This document shows positions 42,107 to 51,949 of a stretch of 64,000 bases of DNA, piece by piece. How positions within the stretch are numbered: the stretch's first letter is position 1; each line of letters opens with the position of its first letter. Both the position numbers and the translations under genes were made by a program. The notes under the pieces are model-generated. The model had not been told where the DNA came from. It saw only the letters and a program-made list of their open reading frames with translations, and made no database searches. Source of the stretch: UBA57 sp963577725 (lineage in GTDB: Archaea; Thermoproteota; Nitrososphaeria; Nitrososphaerales; UBA57); assembly GCA_047517285.1 (NCBI GenBank), contig JAKZTE010000010.1, forward strand, positions 11,254 to 75,253. Reading direction: 5' to 3'.

Positions 42107-43150
42107 TTATTGATGTATTCTACACGAATCTTCTGGATCTGTGTTCGAATATGTACAAGTAAAGCAGTTATTCTTTGATTCTTTTAATCTCTTGTCAAAT
42201 TCTTCTTCTTCATATACTCCAAATTTGTTGTAAACGCTCTTGTATTTTGCAGCATTGTCTCCAAATAACAATACAATCTTTCCCTCAAGTTTGTTTATGG
42301 TCTTGTTTAAAGCCGCTAAAACAGATCCAGTTGACGGCCCTGCAAATAAATTCTCTGCCGATGATAGTTTCTTTATCATATCAAAAGATTCTTTGTCAGT
42401 AACTGTTATCTTTTCATCAATTACTTCCATCCTTCTTTTTAATAGTTCTGGTTTCTCTGATTCATCTAGGTTTCTTAAACCCTGTATGTTGTGATTTTTC
42501 TGTGGTTCCGCGGCAATTATCTTGATATCTGGATTCTTTTCTTTCAAATAAGTCCCCACTCCTGTAATTGTCCCACCTGTTCCAATTCCTGTTATGAATG
42601 CACCTACTTCACCATTGGTCTCTTCCCAAATTTCTGGTCCAGTTCCATAATAATGCGATCTAAAATTCGCATCATTGTTGTATTGGTTTGGGGAATAATA
42701 TTCACCTGGGTGGTTTTTTATTAATGCTGAAGCCAATGCTATTGCCTGATCTGTTCCTGGCCCAACTCTTGGACATAAATCATCTTCTGTCTCCAGAAGT
42801 TTTGCCCCATTTGCCTTTAGAATATTCTTTGTTTCATCACTCATTCTTTCTGGCACTGCCAATTCTATTTTATACCCTAGTGATTTTGCAAAATGACTTA
42901 ATGCAACTCCTGTATTCCCAGAAGTTGGTTCAATTAATGTTGTTTTATCTCTAACTAGATTCCCTTGTTTCTCTCCTTCGTTTAACATCCATGATGCAGG
43001 TCTTGCTTTTACAGAACCTGAAGGATTACACCATTCAATTTTTGCATATACTTCTCTTAAATCAAATAAATTGTTTAATCTAACAAGTGGTGTATTGCCT
43101 ACTTCTTTTACTATGTCTTCTGCATTAGATATGTCTGATTGCGCCTGCAA
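42107..43150 (-). CDS. cysteine synthase-like PLP enzyme with a Cys/His tail
   Basis: A beta-replacement enzyme of the O-acetylserine/O-phosphoserine sulfhydrylase family, 347 residues. The PLP Lys is in PSGSVKARPA; PTSGNTGVALSHFAK and GTGGTITGVGTYLKEK bind substrate and phosphate. The last 25 residues contain C-x2-C-x10-C-x2-H (CFTC...CRIH), which ordinary CysK/CysM lack and which could hold a metal. Cystathionine beta-synthase activity is the alternative. It lies next to the suf genes, divergent from sufC, so cysteine made here may feed SufS. Confidence 0.85.
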   Translation of the reverse strand: MQAQSDISNAEDIVKEVGNTPLVRLNNLFDLREVYAKIEWCNPSGSVKARPASWMLNEGEKQGNLVRDKTTLIEPTSGNTGVALSHFAKSLGYKIELAVPERMSDETKNILKANGAKLLETEDDLCPRVGPGTDQAIALASALIKNHPGEYYSPNQYNNDANFRSHYYGTGPEIWEETNGEVGAFITGIGTGGTITGVGTYLKEKNPDIKIIAAEPQKNHNIQGLRNLDESEKPELLKRRMEVIDEKITVTDKESFDMIKKLSSAENLFAGPSTGSVLAALNKTINKLEGKIVLLFGDNAAKYKSVYNKFGVYEEEEFDKRLKESKNNCFTCTYSNTDPEDSCRIHQ

Positions 43151-43221
43151 CTCTTTTCATTTATCATGCCGTTATATCATTATATAAATCCTTCTTCAAA
43201 ATACCCGTTAAATAAAAATTG

Positions 43222-43246
43222 ATAACAGGTGTTATAGCTTTATATT
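43222..43246 (+). promoter_or_regulatory. sufC promoter: ATAAC-N4-GTTAT element plus TATA box
   Basis: ATAAC-AGGT-GTTAT (43222-43235; six paired bases if the inner A/T pair is counted) sits directly upstream of TATA-like CTTTATATT (43238-43246). The latter is about 25 bases before ATG 43268, so the mRNA may be leaderless. Half-sites and spacing match the ferredoxin promoter element at 16814-16827. Confidence 0.45.
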
Positions 43247-43267
43247 ATTTAATTTTGGTAAAGGAAT

Positions 43268-44023
43268 ATGCAATCTACTCTTGATATAAAGGACCTTCAT
43301 GTGTCTGTAGAAGGTAAGCCAATTCTCAAAGGTTTGAGCTTAACAGTTAACAAAGGCGAAAATCATGCAATTATGGGACCAAATGGATCTGGTAAAAGTA
43401 CATTGGCAAATACTCTGATGGGCCATCCAAAATACGTAGTCGATAAAGGCGATATATTAATCGACGGTGAAAATATTGTTAAACTTTCTCCCGACAAAAG
43501 AGCAAAAAAAGGACTCTTTTTAGCATTTCAATACCCACACGAAGTTTCAGGCGTCAGCGTTTTTAATTTCCTCCGTGCATCATTTAATTCTATATCCGAA
43601 ACACCTGACGGTAAACCCTTGTCTATCATTGGTTTTAGGAAATACCTTAGAGAAAAAATGGAAATTCTTGGTATAGACGAATCTTTTGTTAAAAGATATA
43701 TAAACGAAGGTTTTTCTGGCGGCGAAAAAAAGAAAAGTGAAATTCTTCAAATGGCCGTTCTCAAACCTAAAATCGCGGTTCTTGACGAAACTGATTCTGG
43801 TTTGGATATAGATGCATTGAAGGTTGTTTCTGAGGCAGTAAACACAATGTCCGGACCTGATCTTGGAATTATATTAATTACTCACTACCAACGTATATTG
43901 AAATATGTGAAACCCGAATTCGTTCATGTATTGATGGATGGAAGAATTGTAAAATCTGGTTCCATGTCTTTAGCTGAAGAACTTGAAAACAAAGGTTATG
44001 ATTGGATTCGTGAATCTCTATAG
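43268..44023 (+). CDS. sufC: Fe-S assembly ATPase SufC
   Basis: ABC-type ATPase of the SUF scaffold complex. Walker A GPNGSGKST, Q-loop FQYPHEVSGV, signature FSGGEKKKSEILQM and Walker B AVLDETDSGLDID. 251 residues. It would normally partner SufB and SufD, neither of which is adjacent. Stop shares a base with the sufS start. Confidence 0.95.
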   Translation: MQSTLDIKDLHVSVEGKPILKGLSLTVNKGENHAIMGPNGSGKSTLANTLMGHPKYVVDKGDILIDGENIVKLSPDKRAKKGLFLAFQYPHEVSGVSVFNFLRASFNSISETPDGKPLSIIGFRKYLREKMEILGIDESFVKRYINEGFSGGEKKKSEILQMAVLKPKIAVLDETDSGLDIDALKVVSEAVNTMSGPDLGIILITHYQRILKYVKPEFVHVLMDGRIVKSGSMSLAEELENKGYDWIRESL

Positions 44024-45252
44024 TGCGTAGTAACATTTTTCAAGATATTAAAAACGATTTTCCTATATTCTCAAATCAAATTAATGGAAAAGATTTTGTT
44101 TATCTTGATAGTGCTGCCACCACTCAAAAACCAAATGACGTGATTGACTCGGTTGTTCATTATTATAAAAACTGTAACTCAAATATTCATCGTGGAATAT
44201 ACTCAATTAGTATTGAAGCAACAGAGCTTTATGAAAATGCTCGTAGTAATATCGGCAAATTCATAAACGCTAAATCGCCTCATGAGATTGTATTTACACG
44301 TAATGCAACTGAATCTGTAAATCTAGTAGCTAATACGTGGGCGTCTCAGAATTTGAAGGAAGGGGATTCTATTATTCTTACCGAAATGGAACATCATAGC
44401 AATCTTGTACCTTGGCAAATTCTTGCTAAAAAACTAAATCTTAAACTCAATTTTATTGAAATTCAACCTGACGGCGAGCTAATTCTTGATAAATTGGATA
44501 ATTTGTTCCAAGAAAACGCAAAATTTCTTTCACTTACTCATGTATCTAATGTTTTGGGAACCATTAATCCAATTAAGAATATCATATCGAAAGCCCATGA
44601 ACACGGAATTACTACTCTTGTCGATGCAGCACAATCAGTTCCTCATATGCCTGTTAACGTTCAAGATTTAGACAGTGATTTCTTTGTCTTTTCAGGTCAT
44701 AAAATGCTAGGCCCTTCTGGCATAGGTGTTTTACATGCAAAGAAAACACTTCTTGAAAATATGGAACCATTTCTTTATGGAGGTGATATGATTTCCAATG
44801 TTAGTTTACGAGAAGCTCAATGGAACGACGTCCCTTGGAAATTTGAAGCTGGAACTCCTAATATTGCCGGCGCTATTGGTTTGGGGAAAGCAGTAGATTA
44901 TCTCAATCACATTGGTATGGATGCTATCCACAAACATGAACAAGAATTATATAATTATGCTATTGATAGATTTTCTGAATTAAAAGATTTCAAAATATTC
45001 GGTTTAGAAAACAAACATTCCACCGGAGGAGTCATATCATTCTCCTATTCTGATTTTCATCCTCATGATATTGCAACAATTCTTGATGGTGAATCTATAG
45101 CTGTACGTGCTGGCCATCATTGTGCCCAGCCTCTTATGGAAAAACTGGGTGTTCCTGCTACTACGAGAGCGAGTTTTTATGTTTATAATGACACATCAGA
45201 TATTGATAAATTATTTAATGGTTTACAAAAAGTAAGAAGTGTATTGACTTAA
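44023..45252 (+). CDS. sufS: cysteine desulfurase SufS
   Basis: PLP enzyme that mobilises sulfur from cysteine. YLDSAATTQKP at the start, DAAQSVPH, the PLP Lys in FSGHKMLGPSGIG, and the active-site Cys in GHHCAQPLM. 409 residues from GTG 44023. One-base overlaps join it to sufC and sufU. Confidence 0.95.
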   Translation: MRSNIFQDIKNDFPIFSNQINGKDFVYLDSAATTQKPNDVIDSVVHYYKNCNSNIHRGIYSISIEATELYENARSNIGKFINAKSPHEIVFTRNATESVNLVANTWASQNLKEGDSIILTEMEHHSNLVPWQILAKKLNLKLNFIEIQPDGELILDKLDNLFQENAKFLSLTHVSNVLGTINPIKNIISKAHEHGITTLVDAAQSVPHMPVNVQDLDSDFFVFSGHKMLGPSGIGVLHAKKTLLENMEPFLYGGDMISNVSLREAQWNDVPWKFEAGTPNIAGAIGLGKAVDYLNHIGMDAIHKHEQELYNYAIDRFSELKDFKIFGLENKHSTGGVISFSYSDFHPHDIATILDGESIAVRAGHHCAQPLMEKLGVPATTRASFYVYNDTSDIDKLFNGLQKVRSVLT

Positions 45253-45656
45253 TGAGCGAAGATATTTACAAAGAAATTATTCTTGATCACTATAGGAACC
45301 CTAGAAATAAAGGTAGAATTAGCGGTGCTGAAATCTCCGCTCAGGATAATAACCCTGTTTGCGGCGATAGACTTTCTATTGATATTAAACTTGAAGATAA
45401 CGTTGTTTCAGACATAAAATTTGACGGTGAAGGATGTGCAATCAGTCAGTCTTCTGCGTCTATACTTACTGAGATGCTTATGGGTAAAACTGTCGACGAA
45501 TTGTCTAAATTTACCAAAGATGAATTATTGGAAGAACTGGGAACTCCTTCATTAGGGCCTGCTCGAATAAAATGCGCTCTTCTTTCTCTTAAAGTCCTTA
45601 AAATTGGCACGTATCAATATCTTGGTGCCGAATTACCTTCTGATTCCGACAATTAA
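45252..45656 (+). CDS. sufU: SufU scaffold/sulfur-transfer protein
   Basis: 134 residues: DHYRNPRNKGRI, NPVCGDRLSID (first Cys), GEGCAISQSSASIL (second) and a third Cys in RIKCALLSLKVL. SufU takes persulfide sulfur from SufS, or acts as an IscU-like scaffold. It ends overlapping the stop of the convergent beta-CASP gene by four bases. Confidence 0.94.
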   Translation: MSEDIYKEIILDHYRNPRNKGRISGAEISAQDNNPVCGDRLSIDIKLEDNVVSDIKFDGEGCAISQSSASILTEMLMGKTVDELSKFTKDELLEELGTPSLGPARIKCALLSLKVLKIGTYQYLGAELPSDSDN

Positions 45657-46921
45657 ATAATAATTTTGTCTCCTAATTCTGGAGCTATTGCGTCGTAACC
45701 ATAATCTTTTTGCACTTTTTGCACAAAACTCGTTGCTTGTTCTTCTTCTCCGTGTACTGCCACTATTGTGGGATTTCCCTTTATTCCATCAATCATTTCG
45801 AATAATTGTTTACTTCCACTGTGTGATGAAAAATTAAAATGTTCAAACCTACCTTTTATCTTCTTTAATTTTCCGTCTACTTTAACCATCTTCTTTTCTA
45901 ATAATGTTCTTCCTGGAGTTCCTTCTGCTTGATAAGAAACTAAAGAAATAGCATTCTTCTTATTCATTGCAATACTTCCTTTATAAAAAGATGATAATCC
46001 TCCAACCATCATTCCTGCTGGAACTATTATCACTCCCGGCGTATTCATTAATTCTTTTCTTTGTTTCCAATTCCTTGCTTCAGTCAATCCATTAATCATT
46101 CGTTTAAATAATTCTGAATCTCCTAAAAATTCTAAATTTTCTAATAAAATACGATTTGTTTTTAATGCCATCCCGTCCATTGTTACTGGCAATGAATAAT
46201 TATGAGATTTTAGAACACATGCAACCTCTTGTGATCTACCTACCGCAAATGCTGGCACTAATAGGGTTCCTCCTCCTTCTGTCACATCTTTGGCAAAGCT
46301 TACGAATTCTTTTTCTACATCTTCTCTATCTGGATGATCATTGACCCCGTATGTCGATTCTGTGATAAGTAGGTCTACTTCTCCATATTTCGTATCTGCT
46401 CCTTTCACCAAATTTTGATCAGATGAATTTATATCTCCTGTATAAACTACTCTTTTTCCTTCACCTTCGATAATTACGCTCACACTTCCTGGCATGTGAC
46501 CTGCATTGATAAAATTTACCTTTATATCTCCTATATTGAATTCTGAATTCATATCTATGTTAACCATACTTTCCTTCATTTTCTCTAATTCTTGATGCTG
46601 ATATGGAAGATATTGTTTTGTAACATCATTTGATAGATTAATAAAATCGTCTATTAGTAGGTCGCATATCTGAGATGTTGGCTTCGTACAATAAGTCTTA
46701 ATATTGTTTGATAGATAAAACGAAGGAACTCCTCCACTATGATCTAAATGCGCATGACTTAGTATGATTGCATCAATCTCCTTCGGATTAACGTGCAATG
46801 GCCATGTCATAGGCCGTCGTATTTGCACTCCATAGTCCAAAATTATCTTTTTATTCTCAATTTCTAATAAAAAAGCCGATCTACCAACTTCTCTAGATGC
46901 ACCTAATGTAGTCAGTTTCAT
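45653..46921 (-). CDS. beta-CASP metallo-beta-lactamase ribonuclease (aCPSF2-like)
   Basis: RNA exo/endonuclease of the CPSF73 family without N-terminal KH domains. 422 residues with HAHLDHSGG (metal site), NAGHMPGSVS, VYTGDINSSD, the beta-CASP insert, and the C-terminal His motifs FNFSSHSG and AVHGEEEQ. Archaeal members act in mRNA decay and 3' processing. Divergent from the PAC2 gene. Confidence 0.92.
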   Translation of the reverse strand: MKLTTLGASREVGRSAFLLEIENKKIILDYGVQIRRPMTWPLHVNPKEIDAIILSHAHLDHSGGVPSFYLSNNIKTYCTKPTSQICDLLIDDFINLSNDVTKQYLPYQHQELEKMKESMVNIDMNSEFNIGDIKVNFINAGHMPGSVSVIIEGEGKRVVYTGDINSSDQNLVKGADTKYGEVDLLITESTYGVNDHPDREDVEKEFVSFAKDVTEGGGTLLVPAFAVGRSQEVACVLKSHNYSLPVTMDGMALKTNRILLENLEFLGDSELFKRMINGLTEARNWKQRKELMNTPGVIIVPAGMMVGGLSSFYKGSIAMNKKNAISLVSYQAEGTPGRTLLEKKMVKVDGKLKKIKGRFEHFNFSSHSGSKQLFEMIDGIKGNPTIVAVHGEEEQATSFVQKVQKDYGYDAIAPELGDKIII

Positions 46922-46963
46922 TAATAATCAGTAAGATTTTTAGTCATCTGGAATATATAATCA

Positions 46964-47671
46964 TTGATGATTTCTGCTAAGTTATTCCCAGAAGATTTAG
47001 ACGTACAAGGAATGTCCCTTATTACTGGTTTCCATGGAATTGGTTCTACCGGATTTCTTGCTCTTAACCATTTAATTAATACTCTTAAACCTGAAAGAAT
47101 TGGTGTTTTTGAAACTGACTACCTATCTCCTATTTCATCAATTAATTCAGGAAAAATTGTTACTCCTTTCGAGATATATAAAAAAGACAATCTTGCATTC
47201 CTTCGTATTGCTGTTCCTCCACTACAAGGCAACGAACTTGTTTTTCTACGTAAAGTCTGTGAGATTATTCTTGAAAAGAACTTTAAAGAATTAATTCTAT
47301 TAGGCGGACTTGATGCACAACTTAAAAAAGACGATTCAAATTTTAGATATGTTAAGACTTCTTCATATGAATTACCTACATCTCTAGTTGATTCTACTCC
47401 TCTTGAAGATGAACGAATTATAATTGGCCCTGTGGCCCAAATGTTGAATTTTATGGAAGTTCGTGACTTTCCTACACTTGGATTATTGCCTTTTGCAACT
47501 TCAATTCGTTTAGATCCTCGTGCCGCTTCTGAAGCAATTAATATACTTTCTAAGATGTTTGATATCACTATTGAAGTAGATTCACTTCTTGAACAAGCAG
47601 TTGAATTAGAGAACGACCAGCCTGATCTAATTGAGAATATAAAATCAAACCCGTCGAATATCTATTCTTGA
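46964..47671 (+). CDS. PAC2-family proteasome assembly chaperone-like protein
   Basis: 235 residues with ITGFHGIGSTGFLALNHLI at the start, ILLGGLDAQ in the middle, and the Glu-rich C-terminal helix. This is the archaeal PAC2/DUF75 family, related to proteasome assembly chaperones. Function in archaea is not firmly known. The stop overlaps that of tgtA by 10 bases. Confidence 0.87.
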   Translation: MMISAKLFPEDLDVQGMSLITGFHGIGSTGFLALNHLINTLKPERIGVFETDYLSPISSINSGKIVTPFEIYKKDNLAFLRIAVPPLQGNELVFLRKVCEIILEKNFKELILLGGLDAQLKKDDSNFRYVKTSSYELPTSLVDSTPLEDERIIIGPVAQMLNFMEVRDFPTLGLLPFATSIRLDPRAASEAINILSKMFDITIEVDSLLEQAVELENDQPDLIENIKSNPSNIYS

Positions 47672-49230
47672 TTATTTAATATCTCTTCTAACTCTGAATA
47701 TACGAGACTTGACTCGCAATCTATCACTTTCTCTGGTTTTAATTCCCTCACAATAAAGTCAATTACTCCTTGATCCAGTCTTTTATCTTTCATAAATATA
47801 ATCGATTCTGGGTTCAATACATTGAATTGATTTCTTATTGTAGAAACTAATTCATCTCTTACAAGTGTGTCCTTTCTAATTTCCATTGAACTTTCTATAT
47901 GCGAAATTGGATAAATATCGGTAATTTGATATGGCACAAATCCTATTGGCGAAATTATATAGCCTATTATGTAGTCTGCTTGATTATTCTCTAACAATTT
48001 CTTTAATTTATTATTATAAAGTAATGGTTTATTTTTCGTCACAGGAATAATAATTATTTTCTGCCTCTCAAATTTCTTGAAAAATTCTATGATTCTATTC
48101 TGATAATTTCTTAATTCTGGCCTTCTATTGTCTGGAAATGATGAAAGAAACATCCCTTTCGATTTGAACCTCTTCTGAAAAGTCGTTATCTCGTCTATAT
48201 TATTTGAGATATATACAAATGCATCCCACATTTTTGGGTGTGATCTTGAACGCATACCTACATATTCCCATAATCTTCCTTCTCTAATTGCCTGTCTAGT
48301 GGATACTATCTCTTTCCACAATAACCATAAATTATGCGTACCAATTGCTTTGATTCTTTCAAGATGTTCCAATTGCCTCATTTCTCTTACTGAATATTTA
48401 TTACATGTTTCACAAATACATGGAAGATATTCTAATTCATCTATATTCCGTGTTCCGTTTTCTGTCATGTATCTTCCATGTTTTGCATATAGTATGTATG
48501 ATGCAGAATCAAATGTATCACATCCTAAAGCTACTGCCATGGAAAGTGGAAGTGGATGGCCCAACCCAAACAAATGAAGTGCTTTATCTACTGGAATATT
48601 TTTCTTTGCTGTTATGATCATCTTTGCCAATAATGTGTAATCATAATTCTCCATAATCTCTGTTGGACTTCCTAATGCATACATATCGAAATTCATCTTT
48701 GACAATTGTTTGGCAGAAAATTCAACTAAATCTAAAAATTTACCTCCTTGGATTGGACCCATCCATATTGATTTATGTTCTATATTTTTAAGAGTAATTT
48801 CACACGATTGCAATGTTTTGGACACGCTGTCTCTGGCTGTTTCCCAATTATCTGCTAAACTTGTTGGTTTATCTAATACATTGCAGAAATCTGAATCAAT
48901 ACCTTCCTGAAATCTTGCTATTTCTATCTCTCCTACGTCTACTTTTCCATATTCTAATACTTGATATCCTCCTGAATCTGTCATAATTGGTCCTTCAAAC
49001 TCAACAATCTTGTGAATGTTCTTCTTTATTGCTTCTTCACCATATTTCTGCCACGTAATATACGAATTTGTCATTACAGCTTCAAATCCCATTCTTTTGA
49101 TTAAACTCGTTTCAATTACCTGATTTGCTGGGTGCAATACTGGCAATAACGCAGGAGTCTGCAAGTTCCCATTCTTTGTATGTAGTTTACCTATTCTGGC
49201 AGCTAGATCAGTTGATTTAATTTCAAACAT
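47662..49230 (-). CDS. tgtA: archaeosine tRNA-guanine transglycosylase
   Basis: Exchanges guanine-15 of tRNAs for preQ0 on the way to archaeosine. Catalytic region MTDSGGYQVLEYGKVDV, GPIQGGKF, HLFGLGHPL, and zinc ligands CICETC plus His in LEHLERIKAIGTHN. 522 residues; the C-terminal 180 correspond to accessory domains, but I do not see a clear PUA domain at the end, so it may be split off elsewhere. Confidence 0.92.
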   Translation of the reverse strand: MFEIKSTDLAARIGKLHTKNGNLQTPALLPVLHPANQVIETSLIKRMGFEAVMTNSYITWQKYGEEAIKKNIHKIVEFEGPIMTDSGGYQVLEYGKVDVGEIEIARFQEGIDSDFCNVLDKPTSLADNWETARDSVSKTLQSCEITLKNIEHKSIWMGPIQGGKFLDLVEFSAKQLSKMNFDMYALGSPTEIMENYDYTLLAKMIITAKKNIPVDKALHLFGLGHPLPLSMAVALGCDTFDSASYILYAKHGRYMTENGTRNIDELEYLPCICETCNKYSVREMRQLEHLERIKAIGTHNLWLLWKEIVSTRQAIREGRLWEYVGMRSRSHPKMWDAFVYISNNIDEITTFQKRFKSKGMFLSSFPDNRRPELRNYQNRIIEFFKKFERQKIIIIPVTKNKPLLYNNKLKKLLENNQADYIIGYIISPIGFVPYQITDIYPISHIESSMEIRKDTLVRDELVSTIRNQFNVLNPESIIFMKDKRLDQGVIDFIVRELKPEKVIDCESSLVYSELEEILNNQE

Positions 49231-49313
49231 TCCTAATTTCTTTCTATTGATGTCTTATTTTTACTTTTAATATCCAATAAAATATTTAATTATTATCTGT
49301 TTGGTTCTTAATT

Positions 49314-49610
49314 ATGAGCAATAATCAAAATCGAGACATCCCTGACGAAACTGAATACAACATGCTTGTATCTAAGGCAAAAGGTCCCGAAGAGGTAATT
49401 TTTGAATTAGAAGACGGTTCCATAATTAAAATTCGTGTTAATATTGATAGGGCTGGAGTATCTACAGATGGCTCTAAACATTATAATGTACAAGCTTCAA
49501 TGTCAGTAAATGTTATTCCTCCTGATCGAAAATATAAATTAACTAAACCTGGCGTAAAATCTGACAAGTCTGTCTCTGATAAATCTGTCATGTCAAAACC
49601 ATACAAGTAG
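49314..49610 (+). CDS. uncharacterised small soluble protein
   Basis: 98 residues that I cannot assign. The middle (GPEEVIFELEDGSIIKIRVNID) looks like a small beta-sheet domain, and the tail is rich in Lys and Ser. It lies divergently from tgtA and convergently to cysS. Regular codon use supports a real gene, perhaps a lineage-specific conserved one. Confidence 0.6.
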   Translation: MSNNQNRDIPDETEYNMLVSKAKGPEEVIFELEDGSIIKIRVNIDRAGVSTDGSKHYNVQASMSVNVIPPDRKYKLTKPGVKSDKSVSDKSVMSKPYK

Positions 49611-49627
49611 TATTGCTTAATTCATAA

Positions 49628-51031
49628 TTATTCTTGATTACGTTTTATTCTAGTTCCTTTTTCAGTATCTTCTACAACATATCCTCTTTTTAATAATTCA
49701 TCTCTGATCTTATCTGATTTATTCCAGTCTTTCTTTTCTCTTGCTCCGTCTCTTTCTCTTATCAGCTGTTTTATCTCATCATCTAATTTTATTGTTTCAT
49801 TAGACAATATTCCTAATATGCTATTTATTTTCTTAAAATAATCTAAAATCTCCGATTTATTCTCTTCTAACACTTCATTATCGTCTAAATATTTGTTTAG
49901 ATCCCTTACAAATCTGAATACTGATGCTAAAGCAACAGGCATATCCAAATCATCATCCATGGCATCTTCAAAGGAATCTATAGATTCTTTAGTGATTTTT
50001 GATAAAATATCATTACATCCTGTTTCTGTTCCAAGTGATTTGACTTTCGAGTACGACTCTTGTATTCTGTCAATATTTTCTTTTGCTTGTTTTATTCCAT
50101 CAAAAGTAAAATTCAGTTGTGACCTGTAATGTGAAGCAATTAACAAGAATCGAATATGATTTGCATCATGTCCTTTCTCTAATAAATCTCTTAACGTAAA
50201 GAAATTACCTTCTGACTTTGACATCTTTTTACCTTCAACTATCAGGTGTTCTGCATGAATCCAATACCCCACAAATTGTTTCTTTGTAACTGCCTCTGTC
50301 TGCGCTATCTCATTCTCATGATGCGGAAATATTAAATCCACTCCACCTGCATGAATATCAATTTCATTACCGAGTATCTTTGTTGACATTACTGAACATT
50401 CAATGTGCCATCCTGGCCTTCCTTTTCCTAATTTTCCTTCCCAATACACATCTCCATCATCATTATCCCATGATTTCCACAATGCAAAGTCTTGCGCATT
50501 GTCTTTTGTATATTCATCTTCATTCAATCTAGTTTTGTTCCTTGATTCGTTAATTTCTAATCCTGATAATCTTCCATAATCTGTAAATTTATTAATCGAA
50601 AAATAATACGATCCTTCACTTTCATAACAATAGCCTTCATTTTGTAATTTTATTATGTGATTTTCTATGTCTTGAATATATTCTGTTGCTCGAGGATATA
50701 GCGACGCTTCTCTTATATTCAAACTCTTCAAATCCCTGAAGAATTCATCTGTGAACTTTTCTGTATAGTCTTTTAATGTTGTGTTGTATTTTCTTGACGA
50801 ACTTATGGTTTTATCGTCTACATCAGTTATGTTCATAATAAATTTTATTTCATATCCTTTGTATTCCAAATATCTTGTTAATATATCTTCAAATAGAAAT
50901 GTTCTGAGATTTCCAATATGTGCATAATCGTATACTGTTGGCCCACAACAATATACTGTTACTATATTGCCATTTTTTGGCCTAAATACCTCTTTAGTCT
51001 TTCCTAACGAATTAAATAATCTTAATTCCAT
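49628..51031 (-). CDS. cysS: cysteinyl-tRNA synthetase
   Basis: Class I synthetase: GPTVYDYAHIGNLRTF (HIGN signature), zinc ligands in CCGPT, HIECSVMS and HHENEIAQ, and GKKMSKSEGNF (KMSKS). 467 residues from ATG 51031 (MELRLFNSLGKT). A TATA box at 51054-51065 places the RNA start at this ATG, so the longer frame to 51067 is not used. Confidence 0.95.
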   Translation of the reverse strand: MELRLFNSLGKTKEVFRPKNGNIVTVYCCGPTVYDYAHIGNLRTFLFEDILTRYLEYKGYEIKFIMNITDVDDKTISSSRKYNTTLKDYTEKFTDEFFRDLKSLNIREASLYPRATEYIQDIENHIIKLQNEGYCYESEGSYYFSINKFTDYGRLSGLEINESRNKTRLNEDEYTKDNAQDFALWKSWDNDDGDVYWEGKLGKGRPGWHIECSVMSTKILGNEIDIHAGGVDLIFPHHENEIAQTEAVTKKQFVGYWIHAEHLIVEGKKMSKSEGNFFTLRDLLEKGHDANHIRFLLIASHYRSQLNFTFDGIKQAKENIDRIQESYSKVKSLGTETGCNDILSKITKESIDSFEDAMDDDLDMPVALASVFRFVRDLNKYLDDNEVLEENKSEILDYFKKINSILGILSNETIKLDDEIKQLIRERDGAREKKDWNKSDKIRDELLKRGYVVEDTEKGTRIKRNQE

Positions 51032-51053
51032 TATCTGTGTATCTGCAAAAGTG

Positions 51054-51065
51054 ATATTTATATAC
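51054..51065 (-). promoter_or_regulatory. TATA box of cysS
   Basis: Minus-strand GTATATAAATAT lies about 26 bases before ATG 51031, predicting a leaderless mRNA and deciding the start. Confidence 0.6.
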
Positions 51066-51160
51066 AAATCACCCTCATCATAATTTGAGTGTAATATGAA
51101 ACAATGTACAAGTTACCGTTACTGGTTTTTCTCATATTCCTAGTTCGCACTCTAATCTAA

Positions 51161-51949
51161 TTGTCTATTTTTGGTGTGTCATGTGTGATGAATAATCTTA
51201 ATCGTAATGGAAAAATCCTTGCAGTTACCCTAGACCACGGTCTGACCATTGGACCTGTACCTGGTTTAATAAATATGAATGAAACAGTTGATGCAATTCA
51301 GAAAGGAGGGGCTTCTGCAGTAGTTGCTCATAAAGGCATCTTCAAAATTCTTGATTCACCACTTAATATCGGTAAAATAGTTCATTTATCTGCAAGTACT
51401 AGTCTTTCTGTTTTTCCTGACGATAAAGTAATTGTAGGAAGCCCAGAATTATCACAAGAAAATGGCGCTGATGCAATTTCTATTCATGTTAATATCGGTT
51501 CTAGTCACGATCGCAATATGCTTGAAGATCTAGGATTGATTGCCGACGCATGTACCGAATTAAATCTGCCACTTCTTGCTATGATGTATCCTAGAGGTGA
51601 AAATATTCCAAATCCGTTTGACTCAAAAGTTGTCGCACATGTTGCACGTATTGGCGCGGAATTGGGTGCAGATATTGTTAAAACTCTATACACTGGCGAT
51701 TCAGATAGTTTTCGCTCTGTGGTTGACGGATGCCCAGTTCCTGTTGTAATTGCCGGCGGCCCACAAGTTAGTACTGATAAAGAATTACTCGATATGGTAA
51801 AAGGAGCAATCGACGCTGGCGCCGCAGGAATCTCTATGGGTAGAAATATCTTTCAACATTCTAACCCTGAAAAGATTACTAAAGCTATTTCTAATATCAT
51901 TTTTGATAATGGTTCTGTAGAATCTGCTATGGAGGTTTTGTCGAATTGA
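51161..51949 (+). CDS. 2-amino-3,7-dideoxy-D-threo-hept-6-ulosonate synthase
   Basis: First step of the archaeal alternative route to dehydroquinate, joining a C6 sugar-derived compound with aspartate semialdehyde. Class I aldolase fold of 262 residues: ILAVTLDHGLTIGP, AVVAHKG, and the Schiff-base Lys in GADIVKTLYTG; phosphate motif VVIAGGP. TTG 51161 gives the family's usual N-terminal length; ATG 51188 is an alternative. It heads the aro operon and its place next to dehydroquinate synthase II fixes its role over fructose-bisphosphate aldolase. Confidence 0.9.
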   Translation: MSIFGVSCVMNNLNRNGKILAVTLDHGLTIGPVPGLINMNETVDAIQKGGASAVVAHKGIFKILDSPLNIGKIVHLSASTSLSVFPDDKVIVGSPELSQENGADAISIHVNIGSSHDRNMLEDLGLIADACTELNLPLLAMMYPRGENIPNPFDSKVVAHVARIGAELGADIVKTLYTGDSDSFRSVVDGCPVPVVIAGGPQVSTDKELLDMVKGAIDAGAAGISMGRNIFQHSNPEKITKAISNIIFDNGSVESAMEVLSN

